Under the pieces are notes generated by a model. It was not told where the DNA came from. It saw nothing but the letters and a program-made list of their open reading frames with translations, and did not search any database. The translations under genes and the position numbers were made by a program. A stretch of 64,000 nucleotides of DNA, taken from positions 14,915,777-14,979,776 of the forward strand of contig CM055828.1 of NCBI GenBank assembly GCA_029582265.1, in the 5' to 3' direction. Positions 1-10,605 of the stretch are shown here, piece by piece. Position 1 is the first letter of the stretch, and each line of letters begins with the position of its first letter. The stretch comes from Zoroaster sp. YZ-2022 (Eukaryota > Echinodermata > Asteroidea > Forcipulatida > Zoroasteridae).

Positions 1-1060
1 GTAAAACATTGCAGGTACCTTGACCACTTGGACTAAGGTTTTCTCTGCACTTTGCTAAACCTTTTAAATCCGGAGTTTTGCATTGTTTGCAGCGCTTCAG
101 ACAAATTTGGCAAATGCTGAAAAGGGCGGATAGCTTCCTTCTCCATGGGCCAATCTCCATCTTTCAATTGCCAGAGTGGATACTGAAGGGGGTCACCAGT
201 AAAAACATTGTTATTTTAGGCAATTGGCTCAACACTGCAAGCTTGCTATTAACATTGTTCTGCTCATTGTTTTCCTCCCCTGTATTTTGATACATTTTTC
301 AAGAGAAATTGCAACTTTCTCCCACCCACTCTGACATTTTTGGCCGCCTTCAGGGTTATGTTATACCTTAATGGAACACATGCATTAATCATCATATCTT
401 TATGCGTTGTGAAGTTGTCAGAATTTTGATAAAATACTACATTAATTAGTAATCTATGTTCTCTGACATTGTGGTGTCAGCCGATGCGAGTCCTTGTGGC
501 ATCAGCGCTGCCTGTAGCAGACACCCAACTTCTAATATGGGAGTTTGTGGAGACACTAATTACTGACACTGATCAAAGAACTTCTTGAAGTCTTCTGCCT
601 TGTCGTCAGTTTGAACAGAGGCTAGATCATGCTGTTTTGCTTTGATCTTCTTTCTCTGTCCTGAAGCAGACATTTATAACCTGAGCTTGCTTTTCTTTTA
701 GCTCCTTCTTCAGCTACAGTTGCTCCAACTTTTCATTATGCAAACTGAACAATCTGTGCTAGTTTCTCCTATAGTTTTAGAAGTTGCTTTTCCGCTGAAA
801 ACGCTAGTTTTGCTTTCAGCACCGCCTCTTCTTTCTGAAGGTTCGATTTGTCAACCCTAGAATATGTGGTGGAATTATTCTTCGATCTTGCGCTACTGCC
901 TGGTGGTGTTCTGTTTGATTTTTTGGAACTTCCAGAAATGTCAGACATATTTTCTACTTGTTCAAAGTTGTCCCAGTCATTGTATACTTAAACACGTGTT
1001 ATTGATTTATTTATTTTGCTTGGTCATCATCATCTCTTATAAGCCCAATCAGCTCTCAAA
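1..1060 (-). pseudogene. BEL/Pao-type gag relic
   Basis: Read on the minus strand, about 1060-600 gives a Lys/Glu/Ala-rich coiled-coil segment interrupted by stops, like the N-terminal part of BEL/Pao Gag. Near 200-140 the translation FTGDPLQYPLWQLKDG resembles the Gag GDP-x-YP motif. No frame stays open, so this is an old relic. It is not an obvious copy of the BEL/Pao element at 17753-24823. The family call rests on motif resemblance only. Confidence 0.4.
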
Positions 1061-1273
1061 AATTTGAATTCCTCCCAAATTATCTGGGCCTGTCCAAATT
1101 CTTTCTTCCAGGTGGCTATAAAAAAAATTATGTTGATTCATTCTCCCTTCATCTGGAGAAGTTTCTTTCTTTGTATGGTCAGCTCGGGGTTTTTTCTGCG
1201 CAGATTTAACTCTTGGTTTCGATCTGTTTAGCTAGACCCATTTTGGTTCAGGTTCTCTTCTCGATTTTCTATA

Positions 1274-1869
1274 CAGGGTGTCCCCATAAAAAGTATACCG
1301 AGATAAAAATTACTGTAATGGCAAAACTACTTTATATATGGGAAAGAGAAATATATCTCTAGAAAGGGCAGAATGTCCTCTTTGCAATGGTATACAGCTT
1401 GTGATGTTATTGACACAGATGAGTGAACAAATTAGACAGATGTTAAGGGTACTGAAAGCAGGACTGTGACAAGTTTGCATATTTGAATAACAAAGGTCCA
1501 AAAAGCATTTTTAAAAACCTGCACATTAAACTTTTGAGGTAAGTAGCGAAAACAAAGCAGATTACATTGTTTTAGGTACATTCCTTGTTTTCAAGAATGT
1601 GTTGAAAAAACAAAGGCATTTGGTATTCTGCACACTTGCATGGTTGAGCTTTGTTATTCAAATATGCAAACTTGTCACAGTCCTGCTTTCAGTACCCTTA
1701 ACATCTGTCTAATTTGTTCACTCATCTGTGTCAATAACATCACAAGCTGTATACCATTGCAAAGAGGACATTCTGCCCTTTCTAGAGATATATTTCTCTT
1801 TCCCATATATAAAGTAGTTTTGCCATTACAGTAATTTTTATCTCGGTATACTTTTTATGGGGACACCTG
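1274..1869. mobile_element. Non-autonomous mariner derivative (596 bp)
   Basis: Begins CAGGGTGTCCCCATAAAAAG and ends with its near-complement, flanked by TA at 1272-1273 and 1870-1871. Arms of about 230 bp (1274-1501 and 1640-1869) are inverted copies. Both arms and the spacer match the ends of the autonomous copy at 25164-26984; the transposase gene has been deleted. The 60-codon ORFs here are shadows of the arms. Confidence 0.88.
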
Positions 1870-1871
1870 TA

Positions 1872-2394
1872 TATCTGACCTCCCATTGCTTGGTTGTCCA
1901 ACTGAGTGACATCCCCAGCTGAGATCCATTGTTATTGTGGCTGCCTCGGGATGTACAAATTACTGGTCTCTTGGTGTTAGCAGATTTTGACATATAGCTC
2001 TACCACCCTCAGCGTTTATCTCTTGTCTGATGAGGTGCTATCATTTTCATGTTAAAACATTATTTTAAAACTAATATTATATTTTTAAAACTAATAATAT
2101 AAACCAAAATGTAATTTCCACGTTGAAATATATAGGAATTATTGCAGAAGCCCCCTCCTTTCCTCTCTTGGCCGTTTTTGCTTCTCAATACCCCCATGTG
2201 TAGATTAAAGATGTATCATTGTTTTTGTTTTCTCCGATATTTTAACAGCAATTTCGAAACATTACTATTTTACTTAAAGAAGGGGATTAACAAATGCCTT
2301 AAGATTAATAATTTATCAACATAATCGTGATAAGTATGGTTTACAGTAAATACATATATATTCCTTCCTATATATATTTATTCTGTGTACAACC
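1872..2394. other. No recognised gene
   Basis: AT-rich sequence with short homopolymer and TATATA runs between the mariner derivative and the Penelope-like fragment. Nothing coding or structured stands out. Confidence 0.5.
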
Positions 2395-2815
2395 ACATAA
2401 AAGGCTTGTATCTCGTTGTGTGCAAAGCCCCCTTTGATTGCTTTCCGTCGCCCCCGCAACCTCGGTGATATATTGGTTCGGGCTAGGCTCCCTAGCACCA
2501 ACAGTGACCTTAACGTCACTGATCATGAATCACCACAGGGGTGCTTTACTTGTACCCGCTCGAGATGCAAAACCTGTCTGTATCTCAGACCTGCTCAGAA
2601 GGTGAAAAGCCACAGAACTGGCCTCACCTACACAATCGGAACTAAATCCCAGTGTGACACACCCAATGTTATACTGTATATGTAATCTCATGTAAAAGAT
2701 GTGGTAAACAATATGTAGGGGAGACAAAGACCAAATTATCTCTCCGCTTTGCCAACCATGTCTCCTGTGAAAACCAGAAAAACATACCCTATAGCAATCC
2801 ACTTCAACAGCTCTA
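2395..2815 (+). pseudogene. Outer Penelope-like element, GIY-YIG region, 5' part
   Basis: The translation shows FRRPRNLGDILVRARLP, a Cys cluster (GCFTCTRSRCKTC), then after a one-base shift near 2680 SCKRCGKQYVGETKTKLSLR. This is the linker and GIY-YIG nuclease start typical of Neptune-like Penelope elements, where the nuclease cuts target DNA for retrotransposition. The frame ends at PYSNP, where another Penelope-like element begins. The missing C-terminal part reappears at about 4751-4925, so this is an older element split by an insertion. Confidence 0.6.
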
Positions 2816-3699
2816 ATGTTCCTCTCCGCCCCATCGTTGCCTCCAGAGGTTCACCTACGTACAACACAGCCCGTCATCTAGCTAAGATCCTCCGACCCTT
2901 GGTGGGTCTTACTCAACACCATGTGTCCAACTCCGGTCAGTTCGTTGAGATCACCCGGGGCCTCACCCTTCAACCCAGCGACATCTTGGTTAGTTTTGAT
3001 GTTGTCTCCCTATTCACCAATGTCCCAACTACAGAGACATGCCTCCTGGTGAAGGACAGACTCGTACAAGATCTTTCCCTTGATGATCGCACATCACTCA
3101 CCCCTGACCAAATTCATGATTTGCTACTAACATGTGTCTCTTCAAGTTGTTTTCAGTTTCAGGGCAAGTTCTACGAGCAGACAGCTGGGACCTCCATGGG
3201 ATCTCCTTTATCCCCGGTCCTTGCTGATATTTTCATGGAAGAGTTTGAAAACTCTTCCCTTAACACCTCCAACCGAAGCTGTGGCTCCGATACGTGGATG
3301 ACACCTTTGTGGTTTGGCCACATGGCAGAGACACACTCCAGGATTTTCTACAACATCTCAACCAGCAACACTCGAGCATCAAGTTCACCATGGAAACAGA
3401 AGAAGACGGCAAGATCGCTCCTTGATGTTGGCATTTCCAGAAACCCAGACGGCTCCCTACACCACAACGCTACAGAAAGCCCACGCACACAGATCGGGTA
3501 CCTGAACCAGCGCCCTTCCATCACCCAAGCATCAAGTCATCGGTCAACCGCACTCGTACAACGCGCCTACAACATTTGTGACAAGGACAGCCTTCCCAAG
3601 GAACTACAGCACATCCGAACCACCCTCAAACGCAACGGTTACAACCCCAGCAAGATCAGCACAGCGGCCGGTTCCAAACCCCGAAAGCAAGGTAAGTAA
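2749..3699 (+). pseudogene. Penelope-like reverse transcriptase (frameshifted)
   Basis: The open frame contains PLRPIVASRGSPTYNTA, ILVSFDVVSLFTNVP (RT motif A, catalytic Asp) and TAGTSMGSPLSPVLADIFME (motif B), all typical of Penelope RTs. The catalytic YVDD (motif C) is at 3291-3302 but in another frame, so a frameshift lies at about 3260-3290; a second shift near 3410 returns to [11 protein letters not shown]. The first ~24 codons belong to the outer element. The enzyme cannot be made as it stands. Confidence 0.75.
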
Positions 3700-3780
3700 T
3701 CTAACCTCTCTGCTTGTCTCCCCTATCTAGGTTCGACGTCTCACAAACTACAGCGCATCCTCCGACAAGCAGGCATCGAT

Positions 3781-4227
3781 GTGTTCCACTCAGCCCCCAG
3801 CAAACTCCAAGGACTTCTACACACCCACAAGGACAAACCGGACCCAAACAACAGAGCGGGAGTCTACCGGATCCCCTGTGAGTGCGGTAAGGTGTACATC
3901 GGCGAAACAGGACGCAACCTCCCCATCAGATTGAAGGAATACCGAGCACACGGCCGCAGAGGAGATTTCGAGAAGTCCGCCATCGTCAAGCACTCGCACA
4001 TCAAGGACCACCAAATCGACTGGCAGGCAGCCCAACTCATCACACCCATCAACACATGGCACCCCAGACGCATCAGAGAGGCCATCGAGATCATCAAACA
4101 CGACACTGTGCCGCAGGACATCGGCTTCTACATCAGCGACATTTGGCGACCACTACTACAGACTGAAGGATCTTCTATATCCAAAGTCCTTAACCCACCC
4201 CAGACTGAGGGATCTCCTATATCCTAA
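3781..4227 (+). pseudogene. GIY-YIG endonuclease domain of the Penelope-like element
   Basis: Open for 148 codons. Contains AGVYRIPCECGKVYIGETGR, the GIY (here GVY) and YIG core of the nuclease, followed by the conserved Arg in LPIRLKEYR and His in KHSHIKDH. In Penelope-like elements this domain is fused C-terminal to RT; here it is separated by a frameshift near 3700-3780. The reading frame runs into the tandem duplicated tail. Confidence 0.72.
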
Positions 4228-4587
4228 GTCAACCAACCCTCCATCCCCTGTGCTTGTCAACAACTGATTCAGTTCAGTGAGCACACTCCTCTCCCCCAAC
4301 CCCTAGGATCCTAGTCTCAACAGTTCCGCTATGCCTCAATGAACTAATCCTCCAGCATCCATTGGCGACCACTACTACAGACTGAAGGATCTTCTATATC
4401 CAAAGTCTATAACCCACCCCAGACTGAGGGATCTCCTATATCCTAAGTCAACCACCCTCCATCCCCCTGTGCTTGTCAACAACTGATTCAGTTCAGTGAG
4501 CACACACTCCTCTCCCCCAACCCATAGGATCCCAGTCTCTACAGTTCCCGCCTGCGTGCCTCAATGAACTAATCCTCCAGCATCCAT
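4142..4587. repeat. Two-copy tandem duplication (~220 bp unit) in Penelope tail
   Basis: 4142-4360 and 4361-4587 are direct copies starting TTGGCGACCACTACTACAG and differing by a few substitutions and short indels. The first copy contains the end of the GIY-YIG frame, so the duplication arose within the element. Confidence 0.85.
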
Positions 4588-4750
4588 TCATGGGATGATC
4601 CTCCAGCAGTCTACTTAAGCAGCAGCATTTTCCAGAGTCCGGCATTCTCCTGAGGACGATCAGAGCATACTGATCGAAACGTCGAGTTGTACCACCAGTT
4701 CTTTTCAGAACTAATTACTACTCAATTGAGATTCCACATGGTGTCACTGC

Positions 4751-4925
4751 AATTAGTCTTACTTATCATCCTCACCATGCAAAGCTACAAGTTTTACCTA
4801 GCTCTAATCATAGTATTAAGGATGTTGAACTTATTGTAATTGACGCCTGTACTAGCAATGATACACATCGCAAACTTAGGGAGTCACACTGGATACATCA
4901 ACTCCACACACGTATTAAATAACCG
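4751..4925 (+). pseudogene. Outer Penelope-like element, GIY-YIG C-terminal remnant
   Basis: Translation gives SIKDVELIVIDACTSNDTHR then KLRESHWIHQLHTRIK, the usual C-terminal end of Neptune-like GIY-YIG regions (RE-x-x-WI-x-x-L-x-T). It continues the domain broken off at about 2815. Ends against gypsy sequence. Confidence 0.5.
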
Positions 4926-6046
4926 TGGGCTAAGAGCTGCATGCATTGTCAGAGGTCCAAGGTGCACCGTCATACCATCACTTCCCTTGGGACATTCATG
5001 TCACCCGATGCCCGCTTTGATCATGTGCATATTGACCTTGTTGGCCCGCTTCCCTCATCCAATGGTCAGTCCTACCTACTCACGTGCATTGACCGTTTCA
5101 CACGATGGCCGGAGGCCATACCTATACCCGACATGACCGCCGAGACGGTCGCCAGTGCTTTCGTATGTCACTGGGTAGCGAGGTTTGGTGCACCGTCCTC
5201 AATCACGACCGACCGAGGCCGCCAGTTTGAATCAACCCTGTTCAACGCTTTGTCATCATTACTGGGCACTAGGCGCATTCGCACGACTGCTTACCACCCC
5301 ATCGCCAACGGATTGGTCGTGCGTTTTCACAGGCAGTTAAAAGCATCGCTCAAGGCGCAGGATGAGCCCAACCGGTGGACGGAAACGCTTCCTCTTGTTC
5401 TGCTTGGCCTCCGTACAGTCGTCAAACGGGATATTGGTTGTTCCACAGCAGAGCTCGTTTATGGGACTACTCTCCGCCTGCCTGGACAGTTTGTGGCACC
5501 AGTTCATGATGTCAGTTTGGACCCGGCAGATTATGTGCACCGCTCCAACGTGCAATGCGTCAGTTGGCACCAGCACCTACACGGTCGCATGACCGCACCT
5601 CACAGCTTCACAGGGACTTGTTGTCTTGCACACACGTTTTTGTCCGATGTGATCACGTGCAAAAACCGCTCCAACCTCCCTACAAAGGCCCGTATCGTGT
5701 ACTCGAGCGAGCAGACAAATACTACACGCTGGACATCAATGGTAAGAGAGACACTGTCAGTTTAGATAGATTGAAGGTTGCCTATCTAGACGTCGAACAC
5801 TCAACCGATTTTTCACCACCGTCACAGACAGCTCATCGCTCCAATCCAGACCATCCTCCGACAATCCCACTTCTGCCACCAGGTGCGATGCCTACGCGAC
5901 CAGCCCAGCAAGCTCCCCAGCAGACTACCCGTTCCGGCCGTCGCGTCCACTGGCCTGCACACTACGCTCAGTTCGACTGTGGTTGAACATTGTTCTTCTT
6001 TAACATTTCGTTCCCTTCCTTACAGTTGCTCTCTGGAGGGGGCTCA
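4926..6046 (+). pseudogene. Ty3/gypsy integrase and pol C-terminus (5'-truncated)
   Basis: Integrase core: [18 protein letters not shown] (first Asp), [11 protein letters not shown] (second Asp), then [13 protein letters not shown], where the third catalytic residue, normally Glu, is Val. The frame of 4941-5765 runs into noise near 5530; the true C-terminal part continues at 5555-5986 ([19 protein letters not shown] to GRRVHWPAHYAQFDCG and stop). Protease, RT and RNase H are missing. A purine-rich GGAGGGGG tract follows at about 6035-6043, as expected for a polypurine tract before the 3' LTR. Confidence 0.8.
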
Positions 6047-6530
6047 TGTGGTGACTACCTTACTTTCATGTACATTTTTGTAAATATTTACATCACGTGA
6101 TGCGAAAGGCCAATCAACGCCAGCTTTACTCGCTCACTGGTACGCTGTACAGTGCTGTATATACGTTGTTTTCTTCATTGACTTTTTCGCTGGTTTTTCG
6201 ACGCACATGTTTTTTTGGATATTACCTTGCTTTTGGATTGTGAGTTTTCATGCATTTTCGTCAGATATTTCTACTGCTTTTCGACCTTTTTGAGGAGTTC
6301 ATAAGTTAACTGTTAATCGTCATTGTATATCGTCTTTTGTTCGTTCGCCGTCTGTACTTTGTGAACAATCCACGACACATAATACTCAGTCTGAGGACGC
6401 GTACTTGCATGCTGTCCGGTTTTTCCAGCCGACCCAAGCCCTGCGCCATTCTCCAGATCAGACAAAGTTGGGTGAGTTGAAATCTTACGTTGGATAAACA
6501 TTTTCCATTGTTATTTGCAGAGTAGAAACA
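6047..6530 (+). mobile_element. Probable 3' LTR of the gypsy fragment
   Basis: Follows the polypurine-like tract and begins TGTGGTGACTACC. No partner LTR is in the window, so the right edge is a guess. Contains no gene. Confidence 0.4.
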
Positions 6531-6532
6531 AA

Positions 6533-6700
6533 CTAAAGATCAATTCCCCAAAATAGCATTGACTTAATACCTTGCACTTCAGACTCAACTTTGTTTGTAT
6601 AAGTCTGCGTAGCTCGTCTTATGGCTGCTCTGACCTCTTTATTTACTAGCTTTCTTTCTTCAGTTGTTCCTTGATAAAAAATCCTTTTCTTATTATCCAT
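6533..6700 (-). pseudogene. Small LINE (non-LTR retrotransposon) relic
   Basis: A 55-codon minus-strand frame starting MDNKKRIFYQGTTEERKLVN followed by IRRATQTYTNKVESEV. Basic, helical and similar in style to the linker between endonuclease and RT in non-LTR ORF2 proteins. Too short to classify further. Confidence 0.35.
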
Positions 6701-7169
6701 TCACAGTGCATTCAAAGCACCCTCTTCTTCAATAACCAATGAAAAATCTCTGCAATGACCATCCAAAGTCTGAACAAAGTATATAGAAACGGCCGCTGTG
6801 AATGCGTCGGATTATTATTCAAAAGCACGGAGTTCCAGATTCGCCTGGATCCTGACTGCATTTCTTTACTCTAGAATTGTTCCTTCTTTATAATTTAACG
6901 GATGTCATAATATGTTAAAACACATTTCTAGTAAATTCTGAACAGAAACTTTTTCCCCCGATGTTTAACCATCATCAAGCACGAAGTTTGTTTTCGATAT
7001 GAGCATAATGGATCACCCAAGCTTGGCGTTATTAATGTCTCATTGTGACCATATAGAAAGGACACAGTTGTGACAGGGTTTCTTCCACCACTGTCCAAAA
7101 CAAGCCTGCCATGTGACAATATAAACCTATAAATAATCACCTGTGCATTTGGTATTCTTGGTTCAAAAG
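6701..7169. other. No recognised gene
   Basis: Unstructured moderately AT-rich sequence; possibly the upstream continuation of the LINE relic, but no frame supports it. Confidence 0.4.
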
Positions 7170-7335
7170 TGTGTTTGTATGTTTTTGATACACGATCCGA
7201 CGGCACTACACGAACGCTACAATCACGAACCGCTATTCATACATGTATGTGTGGTAGCGGTTCGTGATTGTAGTGTTCGTGATTGTAGTGTTCGTGTAGA
7301 GCCGTCGGATCGTGTTTCAAAAACATACAAACACA
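7170..7335. repeat. Fold-back inverted repeat (~166 bp)
   Basis: Arms of about 75 bp: TGTTTGTATGTTTTTGATAC / GATCCGACGGC on the left are mirrored by GCCGTCGGATC / AAAAACATACAAACA on the right, with CGAACCGCTA...TAGCGGTTCG near the loop. One arm carries a duplicated GTGTTCGTGATTGTA. Looks like a fold-back MITE. Confidence 0.8.
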
Positions 7336-7383
7336 GTTGAACAAAGACTATGTAGTCCGTGGGCTACCAGCACCCCCCCCCTC

Positions 7384-7745
7384 CCCCTGGGGATTTTTCA
7401 AGACAAATATTTTTGTAAACCTTGACCATATAGAGCTATTGAAATCAGGTTGTCTGCAAATTGCCTGTAAGTGGTTAAGGCTGTGAGGGCGCTTTTTCAA
7501 AATGGCCGCAAAAATCCCAGTAATTGACTATGCTACATAAGAGGATTATTTATTTTTTAGTGCCCAACCCCCTGGGAATTTTTCAAGACAATTATTTTTG
7601 TAAACCTTTACCATAGAGCTTTTGAAATCAGGTTGTCTGCAAATTGCCTGTTAGTGGGTGAGGCTGTGATGAGGGCGCTTTTTCAAAATGGCCGCCAAAA
7701 GACCATGCCACATAGGAGGACTTTTTATTTTTTAATGCCACCTAT
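7384..7745. repeat. Tandem duplication, two ~184-bp copies
   Basis: Copies at 7384-7567 and 7568-7745 share TTTTTCAAGACAA, GAAATCAGGTTGTCTGCAAA and TTTTTCAAAATGGCCGC. Non-coding. Confidence 0.85.
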
Positions 7746-7944
7746 ACATATACATTGGCAAAATGTTCTCACCCGTCTGAAATGCCTAAACTACCTCAAG
7801 AAAATACTTGCAAGGATAGCTAGCTCTTGTAGAACTTGTCAAAATTAAAATAAAATACTTCTACTAGCGTCTTCACAGTGTCACGGATCTGTTCATCCAA
7901 ATCCTGCATCCTGCATTTCTTCCTTTCACGTTTGAATACCTGTC

Positions 7945-8925
7945 CTATGAGCCTCTATCCTTTCGAAATTTTCTGAAGCTAACGCTGCTGATAGCTTGCT
8001 CTAAATTTGATGGATTGGCTCTGAAGATACCATCACGGATCGACTGGCTAGCAATCGCATCTGAAAAATGACCTCGCGCAAACCGGTTTCTGAAAACTCG
8101 GGGTATGCTAATGCTGTCAGTCTCCACCTTCTGTCTGGGTCCAAAACGAGCATTCAGCAAGTCAAGCAACTCCCTATATTGTTTTCTTTTTCCATCCTCT
8201 CCTCGATTAAGTAGCACCTTTAGTGTCTGGCCCTTGAGGCTCGCAGCGAGAAATGCTGCCGCCTCAAAGTGTTCCAGGTACCGGTAGTCTTCCCAGGGCT
8301 CCTTCCCTTTGAATTGGTCTGGTACAATCCGGGGTCGTCCCGACCCCCATAATTTCTCTGCAATTTGTTGCTTGTTTCCAATAGATTCCTCTTTCCTGAG
8401 ACTTCCAGGAACATCCTCTGAGGCTTCCAGGAACATTTTCTGAAGCTTTAGTGACTTTCGTATCCTTTTCACTATCCTCGGCAGTTCCTATCCTCGGCAC
8501 AGCAGAGTCCTTCGTTAGAGGTTTTGTATCCTCCTCAATCACAGTCGAATGCGACTATGGCATCCACGTCCTGTTCTTTTTCAATATTCCTATAGGAGGG
8601 GTCCAAGGGCCTCCATCAGTACCTGGTGCCGGAGTATCAGGTAAGTAGTCATAAGACTCCCACAGTCAACCCTGAGGTTATCTGGTGAGTCTCCTTGATC
8701 TTTATACGTCCATTGTCGGAAGTTAGTCTCCTTTCCTTCCTTTGGCTTCTAGTCTAGTTAGTCTCTGCTGTGGCCTCTAGATTTCCAGCTCTTGTTCCAG
8801 ATCCTTAACTCTTAGCCTCAGCTCTTCATTCTAGAATGCAGGAATGAACGCCGCAATTGGACTTCGTTTCCTTGTACCTAGCGGTGTCGATCTCTTTTGT
8901 GTCCTTGTTCATAGTTGAGGCTAAT
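7945..8925 (-). pseudogene. Ty3/gypsy-type gag relic
   Basis: Minus-strand frames give WGSGRPRIVPDQFKGKEPWE, FEAAAFLAASLKGQTLKVLL and LLNARFGPRQKVETDS, the pattern of gypsy Gag proteins that begin P-x-x-F-x-G-x-x-x-W. An in-frame start region reading MNKDTKEIDTARYKETK lies near 8920, about 80 bp inside the probable 5' LTR. The frame is broken by several stops and shifts, and pol is absent. Confidence 0.6.
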
Positions 8926-8979
8926 GAGTTGTGCTTTTTGATTTTGTTAGATTATGTTGTCCAGTGTTAGGTCGAGTGC

Positions 8980-9006
8980 ATTTATCCCACTGATCCTGAC
9001 ACCATT
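8980..9006 (-). other. Possible primer-binding site of the minus-strand gypsy
   Basis: Directly inside the presumed 5' LTR the minus strand reads TGGTGTCAGGATCAGTGGGA, with the TGG start usual for tRNA-primed elements. I did not assign a tRNA. Confidence 0.4.
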
Positions 9007-9007
9007 T

Positions 9008-9760
9008 GTTACGGATTTTCCAAATAGCCCGGACTGATAATTCCCCGGTGGGCACCCAGTTCAGTGTGCGGTACTCCCTTCAGAAGATACAAGACTGGTG
9101 ATGTAGGCCTGTTGGGCGGAAATGTACCGCCAAATGCACACGACTTTCTCACCTCCGCTGGGCCCGGGGACAGACAGGACATACCATGGACAGGACAAAA
9201 GTGTATACATGTATAAGGAATTATGATGTAGCCTGTTTTATTAGTAAATGAATCAATACGTCAGAAGCTCTATGTGTTTGCCTATCAGTCAATTAACCTC
9301 ATTCCCTAGCCCCTCGCGCAACCTGAATTACCTAGCGCTATTATAATTTGGTGCAGCCTCATGCTGCGCCCTTGCTCCAACTACATGTAGCCCAGTCCCA
9401 GGTACTGGTGTACCCTCCCGGCTTGGATCCTCCCTGCTTGTAGCCTCCAAGATACGAGTGCCTTTACGGACCAGAAACTAATCCAAAGTTCCTCCCTTGG
9501 TTTCACACTGTGGTTCCCACCCTGTAACCCTGGCTGTTCCTTTGTGGCCCACGCTCAATTCGAGGTAGTGCACACTTACTGCAGCCTCCTGTACTGGAGG
9601 AAGTACTTGCACGTCCGTCTCAGACAAGATCCACCAGCATCTGACGTCCTGGTGCGCACATTGCATGCCCACAGCACCAAATACTCCACCACCAAATACT
9701 CCACCGCCCTCCGTAGTTCGCCCGTTCGCCATGTGCAAGCCATAGCTCATTTGCGTTACA
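9008..9760 (-). mobile_element. Probable 5' LTR of the minus-strand gypsy
   Basis: On the + strand it starts TGTTACGG and may end at CGTTACA (9754-9760), a near-inverted TG/CA pair, and it sits next to the primer-binding-like site and gag. No second LTR in the window, so the right border is provisional. Confidence 0.4.
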
Positions 9761-10294
9761 TTATTATTTTTTGTTTTTGTTTATTTTTTGGGGAGGGGCG
9801 CGGGGTGCAGAGGGGCGGGTGCAGGGAAAGGCAGCCGAGGGGTAAGAAGGACCTTAAATGCAAATTTATTATTCCTAGATCATTTCCCAGATACTCAATC
9901 CATCATGAGGAAGACACATTGAGCCGAACTACATACATGTGATGTGCATTGGGGGTATTTTTGGGGGTAAATTTTACCCTGCCCCCAATCCTTAACCCAC
10001 CAGTATTTTTTTTTGCAGACAAGCAGATATTGCAATGGGATACAATAGGCTGCCCCAAAAAAGTAGTCTCCGAAAATCCCCGGGGGGGGGGGGGAGGGTT
10101 TCGGTTGGTAGCCCATGGACTTCCGGTACTGTATACCGCTTCAGAGTTGTCCTTTGTCATTTAAACATCAGTCAATTGTGTACAGTCAGAGAGCGTGAGC
10201 TTACATGTACAAAGCTGACCTTTTAGCTAGTGATGACGCAATGACCGTCATATGTAGGCCTACGTTTAAAACGAATGGACACTAGTACGGTATA
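9761..10294. other. No recognised gene; poly-G tract
   Basis: Low-complexity stretches including G/C runs around 9960-10000 and a poly-G tract at about 10080-10093. Short ORFs on both strands overlap these runs and show no domain. Confidence 0.5.
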
Positions 10295-10453
10295 CAAATA
10301 TAACATGGTTTGAGGGCGGACAGTCGATATTACTAGCTCCCCGAGGTTGACAACTAGTTCCCGAGGCGAAGCCGAAGGAACTAGTTTGTCAACTTCCAAT
10401 ACCTCGGGGAGCTAATATCGACTGTCCACCCGAAATAAATCATGTTATATTTG
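10295..10453. repeat. Hairpin-forming inverted repeat (~159 bp)
   Basis: CAAATATAACATGG at the left is mirrored by CATGTTATATTTG at the right; inner arms CAGTCGATATTA / TAATATCGACTG, CTCCCCGAGG / CCTCGGGGAG and AACTAGTT pairs close on a short GC-rich loop (CCGAGGCGAAGCCGAAGG). Confidence 0.88.
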
Positions 10454-10605
10454 TTTTACTATACCTCATACATATCCAGTTCCATTACAATAATAAGGAG
10501 CTCGGGAAAACGCGAATTGACATTTACGTGTGCCACCATCTTTTCATGTGAATGTATAGGCCAAGCTATACGCGCGATGTTCGCGCGTGCGTACTACACC
10601 CGTGC

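Larger units (their letters stand above)
2816..4750 (+). mobile_element. Inner Penelope-like element (RT plus GIY-YIG)
   Basis: A Penelope-like retroelement: reverse transcriptase at about 2820-3680, GIY-YIG endonuclease at 3781-4227, a duplicated non-coding tail and a final segment containing GAAACGTCGAGTTGT, a motif style common next to Penelope ends. The 3' boundary near 4750 is set by a second dispersed copy of the tail at 46928-47022. It interrupts another Penelope-like element. Confidence 0.65.

Noticed and set aside
1310..1834. Pair of ~60-codon ORFs with almost the same protein on opposite strands
   Set aside because: They are the two inverted arms of a mariner derivative; the same peptide recurs at 25200-25397 and 26676-26948 for the same reason.
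3817..4121. Minus-strand ORFs opposite the GIY-YIG domain
   Set aside because: Shadow frames of a clearly recognisable + strand domain.
7945..9760. A complete gypsy element
   Set aside because: Only gag, a primer-site-like sequence and one probable LTR are visible; no pol and no second LTR were found.
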